DNA of 64,000 bases. Source: Candidatus Brocadia sinica JPN1. Lineage in GTDB: Bacteria; Planctomycetota; Brocadiia; Brocadiales; Brocadiaceae. The translations under genes and the position numbers were made by a program. The notes under the pieces are model-generated. The model made no database searches. It saw only the letters and a list, made by a program, of their open reading frames with translations, and was not told the origin of the DNA. Location of the stretch: assembly GCF_000949635.1 (NCBI RefSeq), contig NZ_BAFN01000001.1, positions 2,841,673 through 2,905,672 of the forward strand, written 5' to 3'. This document shows positions 27,063 to 36,453 of the stretch, piece by piece (position 1 is the first letter of the stretch; every line of letters begins with the position of its first letter).

Positions 27063-27679
27063 AATTGCCTTATTACCGCTGCAACTGTACCAACGATAGA
27101 TACATTTGCCTGCCCCTCTTTAATGATAATCGGTTGCATCGTTGGGTGTTCGGGTTTCAATAGTATCGTATCGTCCTTTTTAGAAAATCGCTTTACCGTA
27201 GCCTCATCATCGATAAGGGCCACCACGATCTCTCCATTATTGGCCACGGGTTGTGATTTAACGAGGACAAGGTCTCCATCCTGGATATGGGCATCAATCA
27301 TACTATCCCCCACTACCCGTAAAAAAAAGATATTGCTGCTACGGCATAGTGTTTGATCCACGGAAAGGTATCCTTCGATATCTTCTACAACTGGATGAGG
27401 CGCCCCAGCCCTAACCCTTCCCGCAATTGGCACAGACCTTATTTCTGAGCTTCGTGCAGCGGTTCCCTCAACAATTTCAATAGCCCGTGGGCTGTGAAAT
27501 TGTCTCCTGATGTATCCCTTGCGTTCCAGAATGTCGAAGTATTTTTTTACTATGTTGGTACTGGAAAGCCCCAGCCCATCCATACTCTCCCGTACCGTAG
27601 GCGGATATCCCCTTTCCTGAAGATATTTTTTTAAAAAAGATAAAAAATCTGCCTGTTTTTTGGTTAGCGGAGTATTCAT
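27059..27679 (-). CDS. lexA: LexA repressor
   Basis: 206 residues. The N-terminal winged helix-turn-helix starts LTKKQADFLSFLKKYLQERGYPPTVREI-like and includes STNIVKKYFDILERKGYIRR. The autocleavage site is AGRVRAGAPHP (Ala-Gly near residues 85-86). The catalytic Ser is in VVGDSMIDAHIQDGD and the Lys in VVALIDDEATVKRF. It represses SOS genes until RecA-stimulated self-cleavage. A GAAC-N4-GTTC operator and a consensus promoter lie directly upstream, so it is autoregulated. Confidence 0.97.
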   Translation of the reverse strand: MNTPLTKKQADFLSFLKKYLQERGYPPTVRESMDGLGLSSTNIVKKYFDILERKGYIRRQFHSPRAIEIVEGTAARSSEIRSVPIAGRVRAGAPHPVVEDIEGYLSVDQTLCRSSNIFFLRVVGDSMIDAHIQDGDLVLVKSQPVANNGEIVVALIDDEATVKRFSKKDDTILLKPEHPTMQPIIIKEGQANVSIVGTVAAVIRQL

Positions 27680-27694
27680 GGATTAAGATTTATT

Positions 27695-27712
27695 GGTGAA
27701 CATTTGTTCACC
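27695..27712 (-). promoter_or_regulatory. LexA operator (SOS box)
   Basis: GGTGAACATTTGTTCACC: inverted arms GGTGAACA and TGTTCACC, containing GAAC-N4-GTTC, the Gram-positive/planctomycete-style SOS box. It begins one base after the lexA -10 element and covers the likely transcription start. Confidence 0.9.
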
Positions 27713-27713
27713 C

Positions 27714-27742
27714 ATTATATTTTTTTGTCCCTATCCTGTCAA
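27714..27742 (-). promoter_or_regulatory. lexA promoter
   Basis: Perfect consensus on the minus strand: TTGACA (27742-27737), a 17-base spacer and TATAAT (27719-27714), adjoining the SOS box. Confidence 0.9.
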
Positions 27743-27948
27743 GCCTCAAAATGTGAGTTTTCATTACAATTTCATTATTACCAAGGCATCTGAATGTGTA
27801 TTTAAAAACATACACAATTTTCGTTTATAGAGTATAATTTAGTTGAAATAGTACTGTTTATGGATAATATTATGATACTAGAAGAGTCGGCCATGTCAGG
27901 AGCGTTCCTGGCGGCTGGGCTTAAGTTTCCTAATGTGAGGAGAAGGAA

Positions 27949-28125
27949 ATGTTGAAGAGATTTGGTTATAGTCTTTTGGTTGTTGGGGCGTTGGTGGTTG
28001 GTGTTGGTGCAGTGAATACAGCTCTTGTTGGTACCGCTATGGCAACAGAAGCAAAGTGCGACAAATGCGGACACACAGCAAAAGAGGGTAAAGATTGCAA
28101 GTGTGAGTGCCATCACAAGCACTAA
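27949..28125 (+). CDS. Small secreted Cys/His-rich peptide, putative metal binder
   Basis: 58 codons, preceded by GTGAGGAGAAGGAA. The translation starts MLKRFGYSLLVVGALVVGVG, a signal peptide probably cleaved after TAMA. The mature ~26 residues contain KCDKCGH and DCKCECHHKH: five cysteines and four histidines, a pattern that suggests binding of zinc, copper or another metal in the periplasm. It is followed by a strong terminator, so it is a monocistronic unit. No family is recognised. Confidence 0.75.
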   Translation: MLKRFGYSLLVVGALVVGVGAVNTALVGTAMATEAKCDKCGHTAKEGKDCKCECHHKH

Positions 28126-28173
28126 ATAAGTAAGCTAAGTGTAACTATTTGGCAAAATTCAAAAAATAATTAC

Positions 28174-28206
28174 AAAAAGGCAACTCATTTGAGTTGCCTT
28201 TTTGTT
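28174..28206. terminator. Bidirectional terminator between the small peptide gene and recQ
   Basis: AAAAAGGCAACTCA (28174-28187) and TGAGTTGCCTTTTT (28190-28203) are perfectly complementary, with A-run and T-run on either side. It serves the peptide gene on the plus strand and recQ on the minus strand. Confidence 0.92.
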
Positions 28207-28229
28207 TTATAGAGATTGACCAGCATCAA

Positions 28230-30374
28230 TTATTGCTTTTTCTCACAGCCACACATCATCTTCGCCCTTACTAATCTTATCTCTTCGTAGGAATAATCGT
28301 TTCCTAATTTCTCTTTTACCGGATTGAGAAACTCCAAGCCTGATTCTTTGAATGCTCGTTGGATATGTAGCTGTTTTTCTGTGGCAACAATGCTGTCTAT
28401 GGAGATACCAGCGCCATCCAGAATAAGTTTTTCCAGATGAGAAATGATCGTGGATAATGCTAAATTCCGCTTTTGTGCGATCTCATGAATGGTAAGGTGT
28501 TGTTTGTAAAGTTCCAGGGTCATTTGAACCGTGGAAGTCTTTGGTTGTTTTACAGGAGATTCAGAACATTTATGAGCAATCTGATTTGGCATGATATGGT
28601 GTTGTTCACAGTAATCGGCGATCTCTTTGAGAACGACCTTTCCGTATTTCATCAGTTTTTGATCTCCAACACCACTTATCTTCCTTAAACCAAGCAAGCT
28701 TTGGGGATAATAGATAGACATTTCTTTTAAGCTGGTATCATGGAAAATAACATACGGAGGCACTCCTTCCTGATCAGCCAGTGTTTTCCTCAAAGTCCTC
28801 AAACGTTCAAACAGCAAGCGGTCGTAATCCTCACCCGCATCAATTTTTTGAACAGAGATTTGTTCTTCGGGTTTTATCAAAAACACCTTTTCGCTAGACA
28901 ATAATACATTCCGGCACTTTTCTTGTAACTTCAATACGGGATACTTATCCCCATCCAGCCTCAGGTATCCCAATTGAATTAATTCACGGACAAAAGCCTG
29001 CCACTGAGACTTTGAATATTCTTTTCCGGCACCGTACGTCTTGATCGTGTTATGCTGGTTCTGTACTATTTTTTGATTCTTTGAACCCTGCAGGATGTCA
29101 ATAACATAGTTAATTCCGAATCGTTCACCCACCCGATAAACGCAGGATAATATCTTTTGTGCAGCAATCGTTCCGTCAAATCGTTCCTTCGGTTCTAAAC
29201 AGACGTCACAACTCCTGCAATTTGGTTCATCGAGTTTTTCTCCAAAATAAGCCAGCAATAACCTTCTCCGGCAAACGTTGCTTTCACAATAGTTTGCCAT
29301 CTCCCGCAATTGCCTGTATGCAACTTGTCGCTCACCTTCGTCCGTTTTTTGATTGATAAAATATTCTATCTTGAACATATCAGCGTAACTAAAGAACAGA
29401 ATACAGTCGCTTTTTAACCCATCCCTTCCCGCACGGCCTGTCTCCTGATAATACCCTTCGATGCTCTTCGGCAAATCGTAATGGATCACATACCGCACAT
29501 TGGGTTTATTAATGCCCATACCAAATGCAATCGTTGCCACAATGATCTCAACGTCTTCACGGATAAACCGTTCCTGGTTTTCTGTTCTGGCTTCAGCGGT
29601 GAGACCTGCATGGTACGGCAGGGCACGGTATCCGTCCTTCTGCAGGCTCGTAGAAAGCCTTTCTACGGTTTTACGGCTCTGACAATAAATAATTCCCGAA
29701 TCTTTCTGTCGTCCTTTCAGATAGTGGAGTATTTGATAATAGGGATTATCCTTGGGTTTAATTTGATAATGCAGGTTTTTCCGGTTAAAACTCGCCTTGA
29801 AGATCCTGCAATCCGACAACTTGAGATGTGTGATAATATCTTCCTGGACGACCGGTGTGGCGGTGGCTGTTAAAGCCATAATAGGCACCTTTGGGAATCT
29901 CTCCTTCAGTAATTTTAACTGGCGGTACTCCGGTCTGAAATCGTGTCCCCATTCCGAAATACAATGTGATTCATCAATGGCAAACAGGCAGACCTTTAAT
30001 CTCTGTAAAAACTGCAGAAATTCCGGCATAACGAGTCTTTCCGGCGCGATATAAAGGATCTTTACTTCATTGTTTGATAAACTCCGCTTTTTTATATCAA
30101 TTTCGCCATAACTCAAAGAACTATTAATAAACGTTGCCGGAATACCATTCGCCAACAACCCGTCTACCTGGTCTTTCATCAAGGCGATTAATGGAGAGAT
30201 AACAATAGTTACACCGTCAAAAAGGAGTGCAGGTAGTTGATAACACAGGGATTTCCCACCCCCGGTCGGCATAAGGACAAAGACGTCTCTTTGCCCCAGT
30301 GATTCCTTAATAATATCCTCCTGAAGTGGGTAAAAACTTGTGTATCCAAAATATTTTTGCAGTATCGTATACAT
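28230..30374 (-). CDS. recQ: ATP-dependent DNA helicase RecQ
   Basis: 714 residues, a 3'-5' helicase of recombination and fork repair. Helicase motifs are LMPTGGGKSLCYQLPAL (motif I), FAIDESHCISEWGHDFRP (motif II and the aromatic-rich loop), ALTATATP (III), and ATIAFGMGINKPNVR with YYQETGRAGRDGL (V, VI). The RecQ zinc ligands are ESNVCRRRLLLAYFGE and CRSCDVC. The winged-helix and HRDC domains follow (LRKTLADQEGVPPYVIFHD), then a helix-turn-helix-like C-terminus (LTIHEIAQKRNLALSTIISHLEKL). It is divergent from the FGE-family gene. Confidence 0.96.
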   Translation of the reverse strand: MYTILQKYFGYTSFYPLQEDIIKESLGQRDVFVLMPTGGGKSLCYQLPALLFDGVTIVISPLIALMKDQVDGLLANGIPATFINSSLSYGEIDIKKRSLSNNEVKILYIAPERLVMPEFLQFLQRLKVCLFAIDESHCISEWGHDFRPEYRQLKLLKERFPKVPIMALTATATPVVQEDIITHLKLSDCRIFKASFNRKNLHYQIKPKDNPYYQILHYLKGRQKDSGIIYCQSRKTVERLSTSLQKDGYRALPYHAGLTAEARTENQERFIREDVEIIVATIAFGMGINKPNVRYVIHYDLPKSIEGYYQETGRAGRDGLKSDCILFFSYADMFKIEYFINQKTDEGERQVAYRQLREMANYCESNVCRRRLLLAYFGEKLDEPNCRSCDVCLEPKERFDGTIAAQKILSCVYRVGERFGINYVIDILQGSKNQKIVQNQHNTIKTYGAGKEYSKSQWQAFVRELIQLGYLRLDGDKYPVLKLQEKCRNVLLSSEKVFLIKPEEQISVQKIDAGEDYDRLLFERLRTLRKTLADQEGVPPYVIFHDTSLKEMSIYYPQSLLGLRKISGVGDQKLMKYGKVVLKEIADYCEQHHIMPNQIAHKCSESPVKQPKTSTVQMTLELYKQHLTIHEIAQKRNLALSTIISHLEKLILDGAGISIDSIVATEKQLHIQRAFKESGLEFLNPVKEKLGNDYSYEEIRLVRAKMMCGCEKKQ

Positions 30375-30461
30375 AGTATTTCAGGGATAATACTGATTTT
30401 CATTTCCCGAATCAATCGGAAACATTTTGACATTAAAATATACTATGATAAACTTTGGTAT

Positions 30462-31361
30462 ATGAACAACAGAAACAAAGGAAAAGAAAGTATCCCCGAA
30501 GACATGGTACTCATCCCTGAAGGGCTGTTTTTGATGGGGAGTACAAGGGAAGACATTGAAAGATTATTAGACCTTGACCGTAATATTGAAATTGATCGGC
30601 TGGATAACGAATTTCCTCAAAGAGAGGTTTATCTCAGTGCCTACCTCATTGACAAATATCCCGTTACCAATGCTCAATATAAGCGATTCATCGAGTCCGG
30701 CGGTTATGGTCAAAAGGTCTTTTGGTCAGAAGCCGGATGGCAGTATATCTTACAGGCAAACCCATTGGAAAGTAACGATCTGGATGCCATCTCGCATGGT
30801 GAACAGGATTGTCCTGTTGTAGACATCTCGTGGTATGAGGCTGAGGCTTTTGCCAGATGGGCAGGAAAAAGGCTTCCTACCGAGGCAGAATGGGAGAAAG
30901 CAGCCCGCAGTACCGATGGCAGGGCATATCCATGGGGCAACGAGTTTGATAAAACGAGATTAAACTGTGCCGAAGTTAAGATAGAAAAACCAACCCCTGT
31001 AACGAAATACCCGCAAGGCCAAAGTGTTTATGGATGTTTCGATATGGCAGGAAACGTATGGGAATGGGCCGCCGACTGGTATGACAGTCAATACTATCGC
31101 CATGCTCCAAACAAAAATCCACAAGGGCCCACCATAGCCGAAGAAAGCCCTTATTTTGGGAGACCGGAAGACGTAGGTATTTCCATTTATGAATTAAAGC
31201 CTTATGCGGCAAGTAAAATGCTGAGTGCCTGCAAGGTATTACGGGGAGGTTCGTGGAATGGGTCTGGTGTTGTTCACGTCCGTTGTGCAAATAGGGATTA
31301 CGACGAACCCACGTATAAAAACGACACCATTGGTTTTCGCTGCGCAAAGTCTTTGGGATAA
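30462..31361 (+). CDS. Formylglycine-generating enzyme (SUMF1/FGE) family protein
   Basis: About 299 residues from the ATG at 30462; a longer frame from 30357 would overlap the start of recQ and is unlikely. The FGE-sulfatase domain motifs are VLIPEGLFLMGS, LIDKYPVTNAQYKRFIE, VVDISWYEAEAFARWAGKRLPTEAEWEKAAR, FDMAGNVWEWAADWYDS and VLRGGSWNGS, ending RCANRDYDEP and GFRCAKS. The family includes true formylglycine generators and many oxidases or adaptor proteins. No sulfatase gene is near and the paired active-site cysteines are not obvious, so a different role is likely. Confidence 0.88.
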   Translation: MNNRNKGKESIPEDMVLIPEGLFLMGSTREDIERLLDLDRNIEIDRLDNEFPQREVYLSAYLIDKYPVTNAQYKRFIESGGYGQKVFWSEAGWQYILQANPLESNDLDAISHGEQDCPVVDISWYEAEAFARWAGKRLPTEAEWEKAARSTDGRAYPWGNEFDKTRLNCAEVKIEKPTPVTKYPQGQSVYGCFDMAGNVWEWAADWYDSQYYRHAPNKNPQGPTIAEESPYFGRPEDVGISIYELKPYAASKMLSACKVLRGGSWNGSGVVHVRCANRDYDEPTYKNDTIGFRCAKSLG

Positions 31362-31458
31362 ATAATTCGTTGTCATTATCCGGTAGATCTTCTGCAGCAT
31401 GTAAAATATGCCAACTTGATTGTATAGGAATTTTCATTTTATTTAAGCAGTATTTGGG

Positions 31459-31677
31459 GTGGCACGGACAAGCTTGTTTATCCGTATTTATTTGACTATA
31501 TTTGAGAAATACAGTCGATTGAAACAGAATTTTCGAGGTCATCGGTTTTGGACGAGAGGATTTTATGTGAGTACGGTAGGCTTGGATGAAGCGAAAATAC
31601 GGAAGTATATACAAGATCAAGAGGAAAATGAGTCGATAGAAGATCAGTATGACTCAGATTTAAGTAATCCCTTTTAG
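31459..31677 (+). pseudogene. C-terminal remnant of an IS200/REP-type Y1 transposase
   Basis: The segment GHRFWTRGFYVSTVGLDEAKIRKYIQDQEE matches the C-terminal part of IS200-like transposases (typically FWSRGYFVSTVG...IRRYIQNQ). The HUH and catalytic-tyrosine regions that should precede it are missing, and the first ~20 residues of the frame do not fit. It is a truncated, non-functional relic. Confidence 0.75.
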
Positions 31678-31855
31678 TGAAGCACGTGTCATTGGTAAAG
31701 AACGTTGCATTGTACATTAATAACCGTACAAATGGAGAGCATTCCTGATTAGAAAATAAAGCGGAGAATATCCCTTAAGGGGTACCAGTAACAATGCCCT
31801 TTTAGGGCTGGTCAAGCCACTAGCTACGCTGCTGGATTGAGTTATAACCTGACCC

Positions 31856-33883
31856 ATGAAACAATCCTTACAACAATCAACAACTGCACACCATGTTGAG
31901 CATATAATCATCGGTACGGCAGGGCATATCGACCATGGAAAGACGTCCCTGGTGAAGGCATTGACGGGGATTGATGCCGACAGGCTGCCCGAAGAAAAAC
32001 AGCGTGGATTGACCATAGATTTGGGTTTTGCCTATCTCGACCTCGATTCAGACCAAAGAATCAGCATCGTAGATGTGCCGGGACATGAACGGTTCGTCAA
32101 GAACATGCTGGCGGGCGCGACCAGCATTAACCTCGTATTATTCGTCATTGCGGCTGACGATGGCGTCATGCCACAAACTATTGAACATCTGGAAATTATC
32201 AACCTCCTGGGCATCAGACACGGACTCATTGCCTTAACGAAAAAAGACCTGGTAACTGACGAATGGCTAACAGTAGTTCGAGAAGATATCAAAAATATTG
32301 TGACGGGTACAACCCTGGAGCACGCACCGATTATTCCCGTATCTGTGGTCACGGGTGAAGGGATTGAAGTCTGCAAGTCTGCCATAAAAGAACTTATTTC
32401 ACAGATACAAACCAGGAGTAACACACGCGTATTTCGAATGCCCATCGATCGATCTTTTACCATCTCCGGGTATGGATGTGTTGTCACAGGGCCCATTCTG
32501 GGTGGGCAGGTTTCCGTGGTGGATGAAATAGAAATAGTGCCCCTCAAAAAAACCTTGCGTGTCAGAGGAATTGAAGTGACCGGAGAACGGGTTGATACTG
32601 CCTTTGCAGGGCAACGGGCAGCGATTAATCTCTCGGGTATGAAATCTACCGAAATACAACGTGGGTATGAACTCTCGGCTCCGGGATACTTGCAACCGGT
32701 GAACATTGCCGATGCCTCATTAAGATTGATTCAAAGCGCAAAAAATCCATTAAAAAACAGGACACGGATTCGGTTTCACCTTAATACCTCAGAGGTGATG
32801 GGTCGTGTTATACTGCTGGATAGAGACACGCTAAAACCCGGCGAAGAGACCTTGTGTCAATTCCTCCTGGAAAATCCCATTACCACCGAAAGGGAAGACC
32901 GGTTTATTATTCGCTCCTATTCGCCGGCTTATACCATTGGCGGAGGTAAGGTGCTCAGGTATAATACAACCCGATTGAAACGCTTTAAAGAAGAGACGCT
33001 CAAGACTCTAAGGATTCTGGCCAGTGGAAATCTTTCCGATATCGTGGAACAGATTTATTTAGGTAATACCGTTGGCAGAGGCGAACGTCTGTTTGCCCCT
33101 GCCATTGATGATATCTCCAAACAGGTCAATATTCACCCTTCGATTGCTGAAAATGTCATAGCAGGGTTGATAAAAAAGGGGTTACTCCTGAAATTTGTTA
33201 TCGAGGGCAAAGACGTTATTATTCATCGTGATGTTATCGCTTCTTTAAAGGGGCAGATGTTGAATATACTCAGGGTATTTCACAAGGAAAACCCTTTAAA
33301 AACAGGGATGGAAGAGACCCAACTCAAAACACTGGTAGCTGCAGGCTTCACGCCTGTGCCAAAAACTTTAAAAGCAGGGATTGGAGAATTGCGCCAAAAA
33401 CCAATCTCCGGCGATAATATTCATCCTCTCTTGCTCACTGCGGTGATCTCCGTCTTAGAAAATGAAAAGGCCATTAAGGTTACTGACAACAAGCTATCTC
33501 TCATGGACTTTATGATTGAGGTATCTGCGAAAGACAAGGGTGTAGCGGATAAAATCGAAGAGACATTTTGCAAGGCAGGGTTTACCCCGCCTTCCATGGA
33601 GGAAGTATCCACAAAATTTGGTACCAATGGTAAGGCTGCCATCTCATTGCTTGTTGAACAAAAGAAGCTCGTTATTGTGGAGAGTGGCCTCTGTTTTCAT
33701 GCTACGGCACTCAACAAATTAAAAGAAATGATCAGGGATCATATCACCAAACACGGTACGATGAGCGTGGCACAGTTCAGGGATTTGACGAAAACCACCC
33801 GCAAATTTGCCGTCCCTTTGCTGGAATACTTCGATGCCATCCATTTCACCAGACGGATGGGGGATGTGAGGATATTACTGTAA
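31856..33883 (+). CDS. selB: Selenocysteine-specific elongation factor SelB
   Basis: 675 residues. It delivers Sec-tRNA to UGA codons marked by a SECIS element. The GTPase domain has [20 protein letters not shown], the switch region [26 protein letters not shown] and ALTKKDL. EF-Tu-like beta domains follow, then the C-terminal winged-helix repeats that bind SECIS RNA (about residues 400-675). No selA, selD or tRNA-Sec gene is seen nearby. The start ATG at 31856 directly follows an AT-rich gap without a clear Shine-Dalgarno sequence. Confidence 0.95.
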   Translation: MKQSLQQSTTAHHVEHIIIGTAGHIDHGKTSLVKALTGIDADRLPEEKQRGLTIDLGFAYLDLDSDQRISIVDVPGHERFVKNMLAGATSINLVLFVIAADDGVMPQTIEHLEIINLLGIRHGLIALTKKDLVTDEWLTVVREDIKNIVTGTTLEHAPIIPVSVVTGEGIEVCKSAIKELISQIQTRSNTRVFRMPIDRSFTISGYGCVVTGPILGGQVSVVDEIEIVPLKKTLRVRGIEVTGERVDTAFAGQRAAINLSGMKSTEIQRGYELSAPGYLQPVNIADASLRLIQSAKNPLKNRTRIRFHLNTSEVMGRVILLDRDTLKPGEETLCQFLLENPITTEREDRFIIRSYSPAYTIGGGKVLRYNTTRLKRFKEETLKTLRILASGNLSDIVEQIYLGNTVGRGERLFAPAIDDISKQVNIHPSIAENVIAGLIKKGLLLKFVIEGKDVIIHRDVIASLKGQMLNILRVFHKENPLKTGMEETQLKTLVAAGFTPVPKTLKAGIGELRQKPISGDNIHPLLLTAVISVLENEKAIKVTDNKLSLMDFMIEVSAKDKGVADKIEETFCKAGFTPPSMEEVSTKFGTNGKAAISLLVEQKKLVIVESGLCFHATALNKLKEMIRDHITKHGTMSVAQFRDLTKTTRKFAVPLLEYFDAIHFTRRMGDVRILL

Positions 33884-33984
33884 AACTACCTCAATTTCTA
33901 TCGGATCTTGTGCGAGTTCAGATTTGAAATTTATGATATTGATTTTAGAGAGATAGGATTGTATTGGGATCAATAGTAAGGTAT

Positions 33985-34410
33985 TGGATATGAAACGAGG
34001 ATTTGACGAGAATAATCTGTACGATAATTTGGCGTGGTTATCGGGGAATCAGGCAAAGATAGAGTGAAAGCTGTTTGAGGTAAGGCGGGGGAGGCAAGAG
34101 GCCGAAGCTGTTTTTGTATGACGTGACGAGCAGTTATGTGGAGGGGGGAGTAGAATCATTTTGGTGAGTACGGGTGTAATCGCGACGGCAAGAAGGGGAA
34201 GAAGCAGATCGTGATTGGCATGTTATGTGATGAATCCCGGGAGCCGGTATCAACGAGGGATGGCGAAGACCCGCCTAGCAAAATTAGAGGGTATGGAGAA
34301 ATACCTTGAGAAGGAGAATTGTTATCTGGGAGAGCATCCGGGCAGAGGTATTGCCGGGACTGAACATACGGGTAGTCACGAGAAAAAAACTTCTTAATCA
34401 AAGAAAAGAC
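33985..34410 (+). pseudogene. Decayed IS1634/IS4-type transposase remnant
   Basis: Fragments in shifting frames read YDNLAWLSGNQAKIE, KLFLYDVTSSYVEG and GKKGKKQIVIGMLCDE, the DDE-transposase core of IS1634-type elements. Several stops and frameshifts separate them. A later fragment around 34340-34400 (GIEHTGSHEK-like) may be its continuation. Apart from these relics, 33884-34630 holds no gene I can support. Confidence 0.7.
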
Positions 34411-34642
34411 CAGGAAAACTAAGGATTTCACGGTCTTTTTGTTTTTCATTTATGCGGTGAATATCCGTTTTAGAAAAGAGCAGCAACAAAAAGACAAAAA
34501 TACCAGACAAAGAACTAGAAGAATTATTACTACGAGAGAATAAACAGTCTATTTTAAAACTAAGGAACCACAGCCAAATATTTTTTGTTTACTCTTATAT
34601 TAATTTGTGTATGGTATTTTAACTTAATTTTTGGAGGAGTAT

Positions 34643-34945
34643 ATGAGACGAATTGGATATTTTGCAGGTGTTGTTAGTATTGCCTTTGTAGTAATGACCT
34701 CTTACGTGGTCAATAAGGCATTTGCCGGTTCTGATTGTTGTGGTACCAAGGAAGTTTCTGCCGGTGAAAAATGTGAAAGTAAGTGTTTGGTTTGTGGAAA
34801 AGTAATAGATAGCAAAAGTAAGCCGGTAAAAGTAGAACACAATGGGAAAACCTTTTGCTTTTGCTGCGAGAATTGTGCAGATACTTTCAAAAAGGACCCG
34901 GGAAAGTGCTTAAGAGACGAGGATCAACGTCAAAAAGAAAAATAA
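34643..34945 (+). CDS. Exported YHS/TRASH-type metal-binding protein
   Basis: The start at 34643 is set by TTTTTGGAGGAGTAT; a TTG twelve bases upstream in frame is inside that ribosome-binding site. 100 residues: a signal peptide (MRRIGYFAGVVSIAFVVMTS...NKAFA), then a YHS domain with CLVCGKVIDSKSKPVKVEHN and FCFCCENCADTFKKDP. The CxxC and CCxxC pattern is typical of YHS/TRASH domains that bind heavy metals such as copper. Two more cysteines (DCCGTK) follow the signal. Likely a periplasmic metal-binding protein, transcribed alone. Confidence 0.82.
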   Translation: MRRIGYFAGVVSIAFVVMTSYVVNKAFAGSDCCGTKEVSAGEKCESKCLVCGKVIDSKSKPVKVEHNGKTFCFCCENCADTFKKDPGKCLRDEDQRQKEK

Positions 34946-34997
34946 TAGACAATGAAATTGTTACGAGACGATAGGAAACAATCAGTCTGTTTTAACC

Positions 34998-35037
34998 AAA
35001 AGGCGTTCTTGTGTTTTTTTTATACAAGAACGCCTTT
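34998..35037 (+). terminator. Intrinsic terminator after the YHS gene
   Basis: AAAGGCGTTCTTGT (34998-35012) pairs with ACAAGAACGCCTTT; the loop is T-rich and a short T-tract follows. Confidence 0.8.
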
Positions 35038-35061
35038 GTTGTTTTATCTTTCCGGGAGAAC

Positions 35062-35127
35062 ATTAGATATATTGCGTAATTGTACAGTTTGAAACAATCT
35101 TAGGATTATGACATATTCTAAATAGAG
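35062..35127 (-). mobile_element. Solitary end of the IS5-type element found at 61.4-62.5 kb
   Basis: The reverse complement of this stretch matches 62407-62469 almost base for base, including TTTCAAACTGTACAATTACG and GCAATATATCTA. It is the right terminal region of that IS without its transposase, left by deletion or a partial transposition. Confidence 0.8.
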
Positions 35128-35325
35128 GGAATGATCTTACCGTAACATCAAAGATACTTGATCATAGCAGTGTCCATATCACGGCAGAGTTTTATATCCA
35201 TAGAGACCTTAACTCGAAGCATGATGCAATTGGGAAGCTAGTAAGGCATCTCATGAGTGGCAAAGAGGTGTTTCTCAGGCGATGTAACCAAGTACGGCTA
35301 CGGTACGGCTTGCATATATATGGAC
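35128..35325 (+). pseudogene. C-terminal remnant of a tyrosine recombinase/integrase
   Basis: In one frame it reads LTVTSKILDHSSVHITAEFY then IHRDLNSKHDAIGKLVRHLM, the C-terminal catalytic end of phage-type integrases (LGHSSVxxTxxxY with the nucleophilic tyrosine). The rest of the domain is missing upstream, where the solitary IS end begins, so the IS probably interrupted it. From 35326 to 35364 nothing is recognised. Confidence 0.7.
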
Positions 35326-35364
35326 GAGTTATAACGCAAGCAGACAAATGACTTACAGAAATTT

Positions 35365-36453
35365 TTATACATTAAATCTGAAATGCATAATATCTCCATC
35401 CTTCACAATGTATTCCTTTCCCTCACGTCTTAAAAGTCCTTTTTCTTTAACCTTTTGTTCTGAACCCGTCGCAATGAGATCGTTATAGTTGTATGTCTCA
35501 GCACAGATAAATCCACGTTCAAAATCAGAGTGAATTACTCCTGCCGCCTGCGGCGCCCTTGTTCCCTGTTTAATCGTCCATGCTTTCACTTCTTTTGGAC
35601 CTGCCGTGAAATAGGTAATCAGGCCTAATAGCCCATATGTTTCACGGATCAATTTTTCCAATCCAGACTCTTCCATCCCCATCTCCAGATAATAGGTCTT
35701 TCTTTCGGAGGGTTCCATTTGTACAATCTCCGATTCGATATCCCCCGAAATGACCACGCATTTTGAGTTTTCCTGATTTGCATAATTAGCAACTGCTTCT
35801 ATGTATTGCTTATCTTTTTCAAAATCAAAAACATTCACAACGTATAATACCGGTTTCTCAGTCATCAAATGCATATCCTCGATGAGATTTCTTTCCTCAT
35901 CCGATAAAGGTAATAACCTGACCGGTTTATTGCTATTGAGTCCATTCCTGACTTTTTTTAGCACGCCAGCGGCAGCAATAGTGTTTTTATCACCGGTTTT
36001 CAAAAGTCTCTCGTTCTTTAATAGCCTTTTTTCTACCGTATCCATATCCGCAAGAATCAATTCCGTATTGATAATCTCGATATCACGGATGGGGTGTATC
36101 CCGCCTTCTACGTGAATGATATCACTTTTCTCAAAACAACGCACCACATGTAAAATGGCATTGACATTCTTGATGTGTCCCAAAAATTGATTCCCCAAAC
36201 CCTCTCCCTGACTAGCACCCTTCACCAGACCGGCAATATCAACAAATTCAACGGTTGTGGGCACAATTTTTTCAGTAGTAATTATTTCTGCTATTTTATC
36301 CAGACGCAGATCCGGTACGGCAACCACACCCACATTAGGATCAATGGTACAAAAGGGATAATTTGCCGAGGCGGCCTTGGCCGAGGTCAATGCATTAAAG
36401 ATCGTGGATTTCCCGACGTTCGGTAATCCAACGATACCACAATTTAAACCCAT
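35365..36453 (-). CDS. ychF: Ribosome-binding ATPase YchF (OLA1 family)
   Basis: 362 residues, the universal Obg-related ATPase. G-domain motifs are GIVGLPNVGKSTIFNAL, the switch region FCTIDPNVG, DIAGLVKGASQGEGLGNQFL and the non-canonical G4 region VLYVVNVFDFE. The C-terminal TGS domain includes TWTIKQGTRAPQAAGVIHSDFERGFI. It acts on ribosomes and in stress regulation. Length and start are standard. Confidence 0.97.
   Translation of the reverse strand: MGLNCGIVGLPNVGKSTIFNALTSAKAASANYPFCTIDPNVGVVAVPDLRLDKIAEIITTEKIVPTTVEFVDIAGLVKGASQGEGLGNQFLGHIKNVNAILHVVRCFEKSDIIHVEGGIHPIRDIEIINTELILADMDTVEKRLLKNERLLKTGDKNTIAAAGVLKKVRNGLNSNKPVRLLPLSDEERNLIEDMHLMTEKPVLYVVNVFDFEKDKQYIEAVANYANQENSKCVVISGDIESEIVQMEPSERKTYYLEMGMEESGLEKLIRETYGLLGLITYFTAGPKEVKAWTIKQGTRAPQAAGVIHSDFERGFICAETYNYNDLIATGSEQKVKEKGLLRREGKEYIVKDGDIMHFRFNV

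Noticed and set aside
31680-31855. Possible tRNA-Sec (selC) gene just upstream of selB
   Set aside because: Small hairpins are present, but there is no TTCRA-type T-loop, acceptor stem pairing or UCA anticodon arm.
34215-34397. 60-codon ORF in the IS1634 remnant
   Set aside because: It is an accidental frame; the recognisable transposase pieces lie in other frames.
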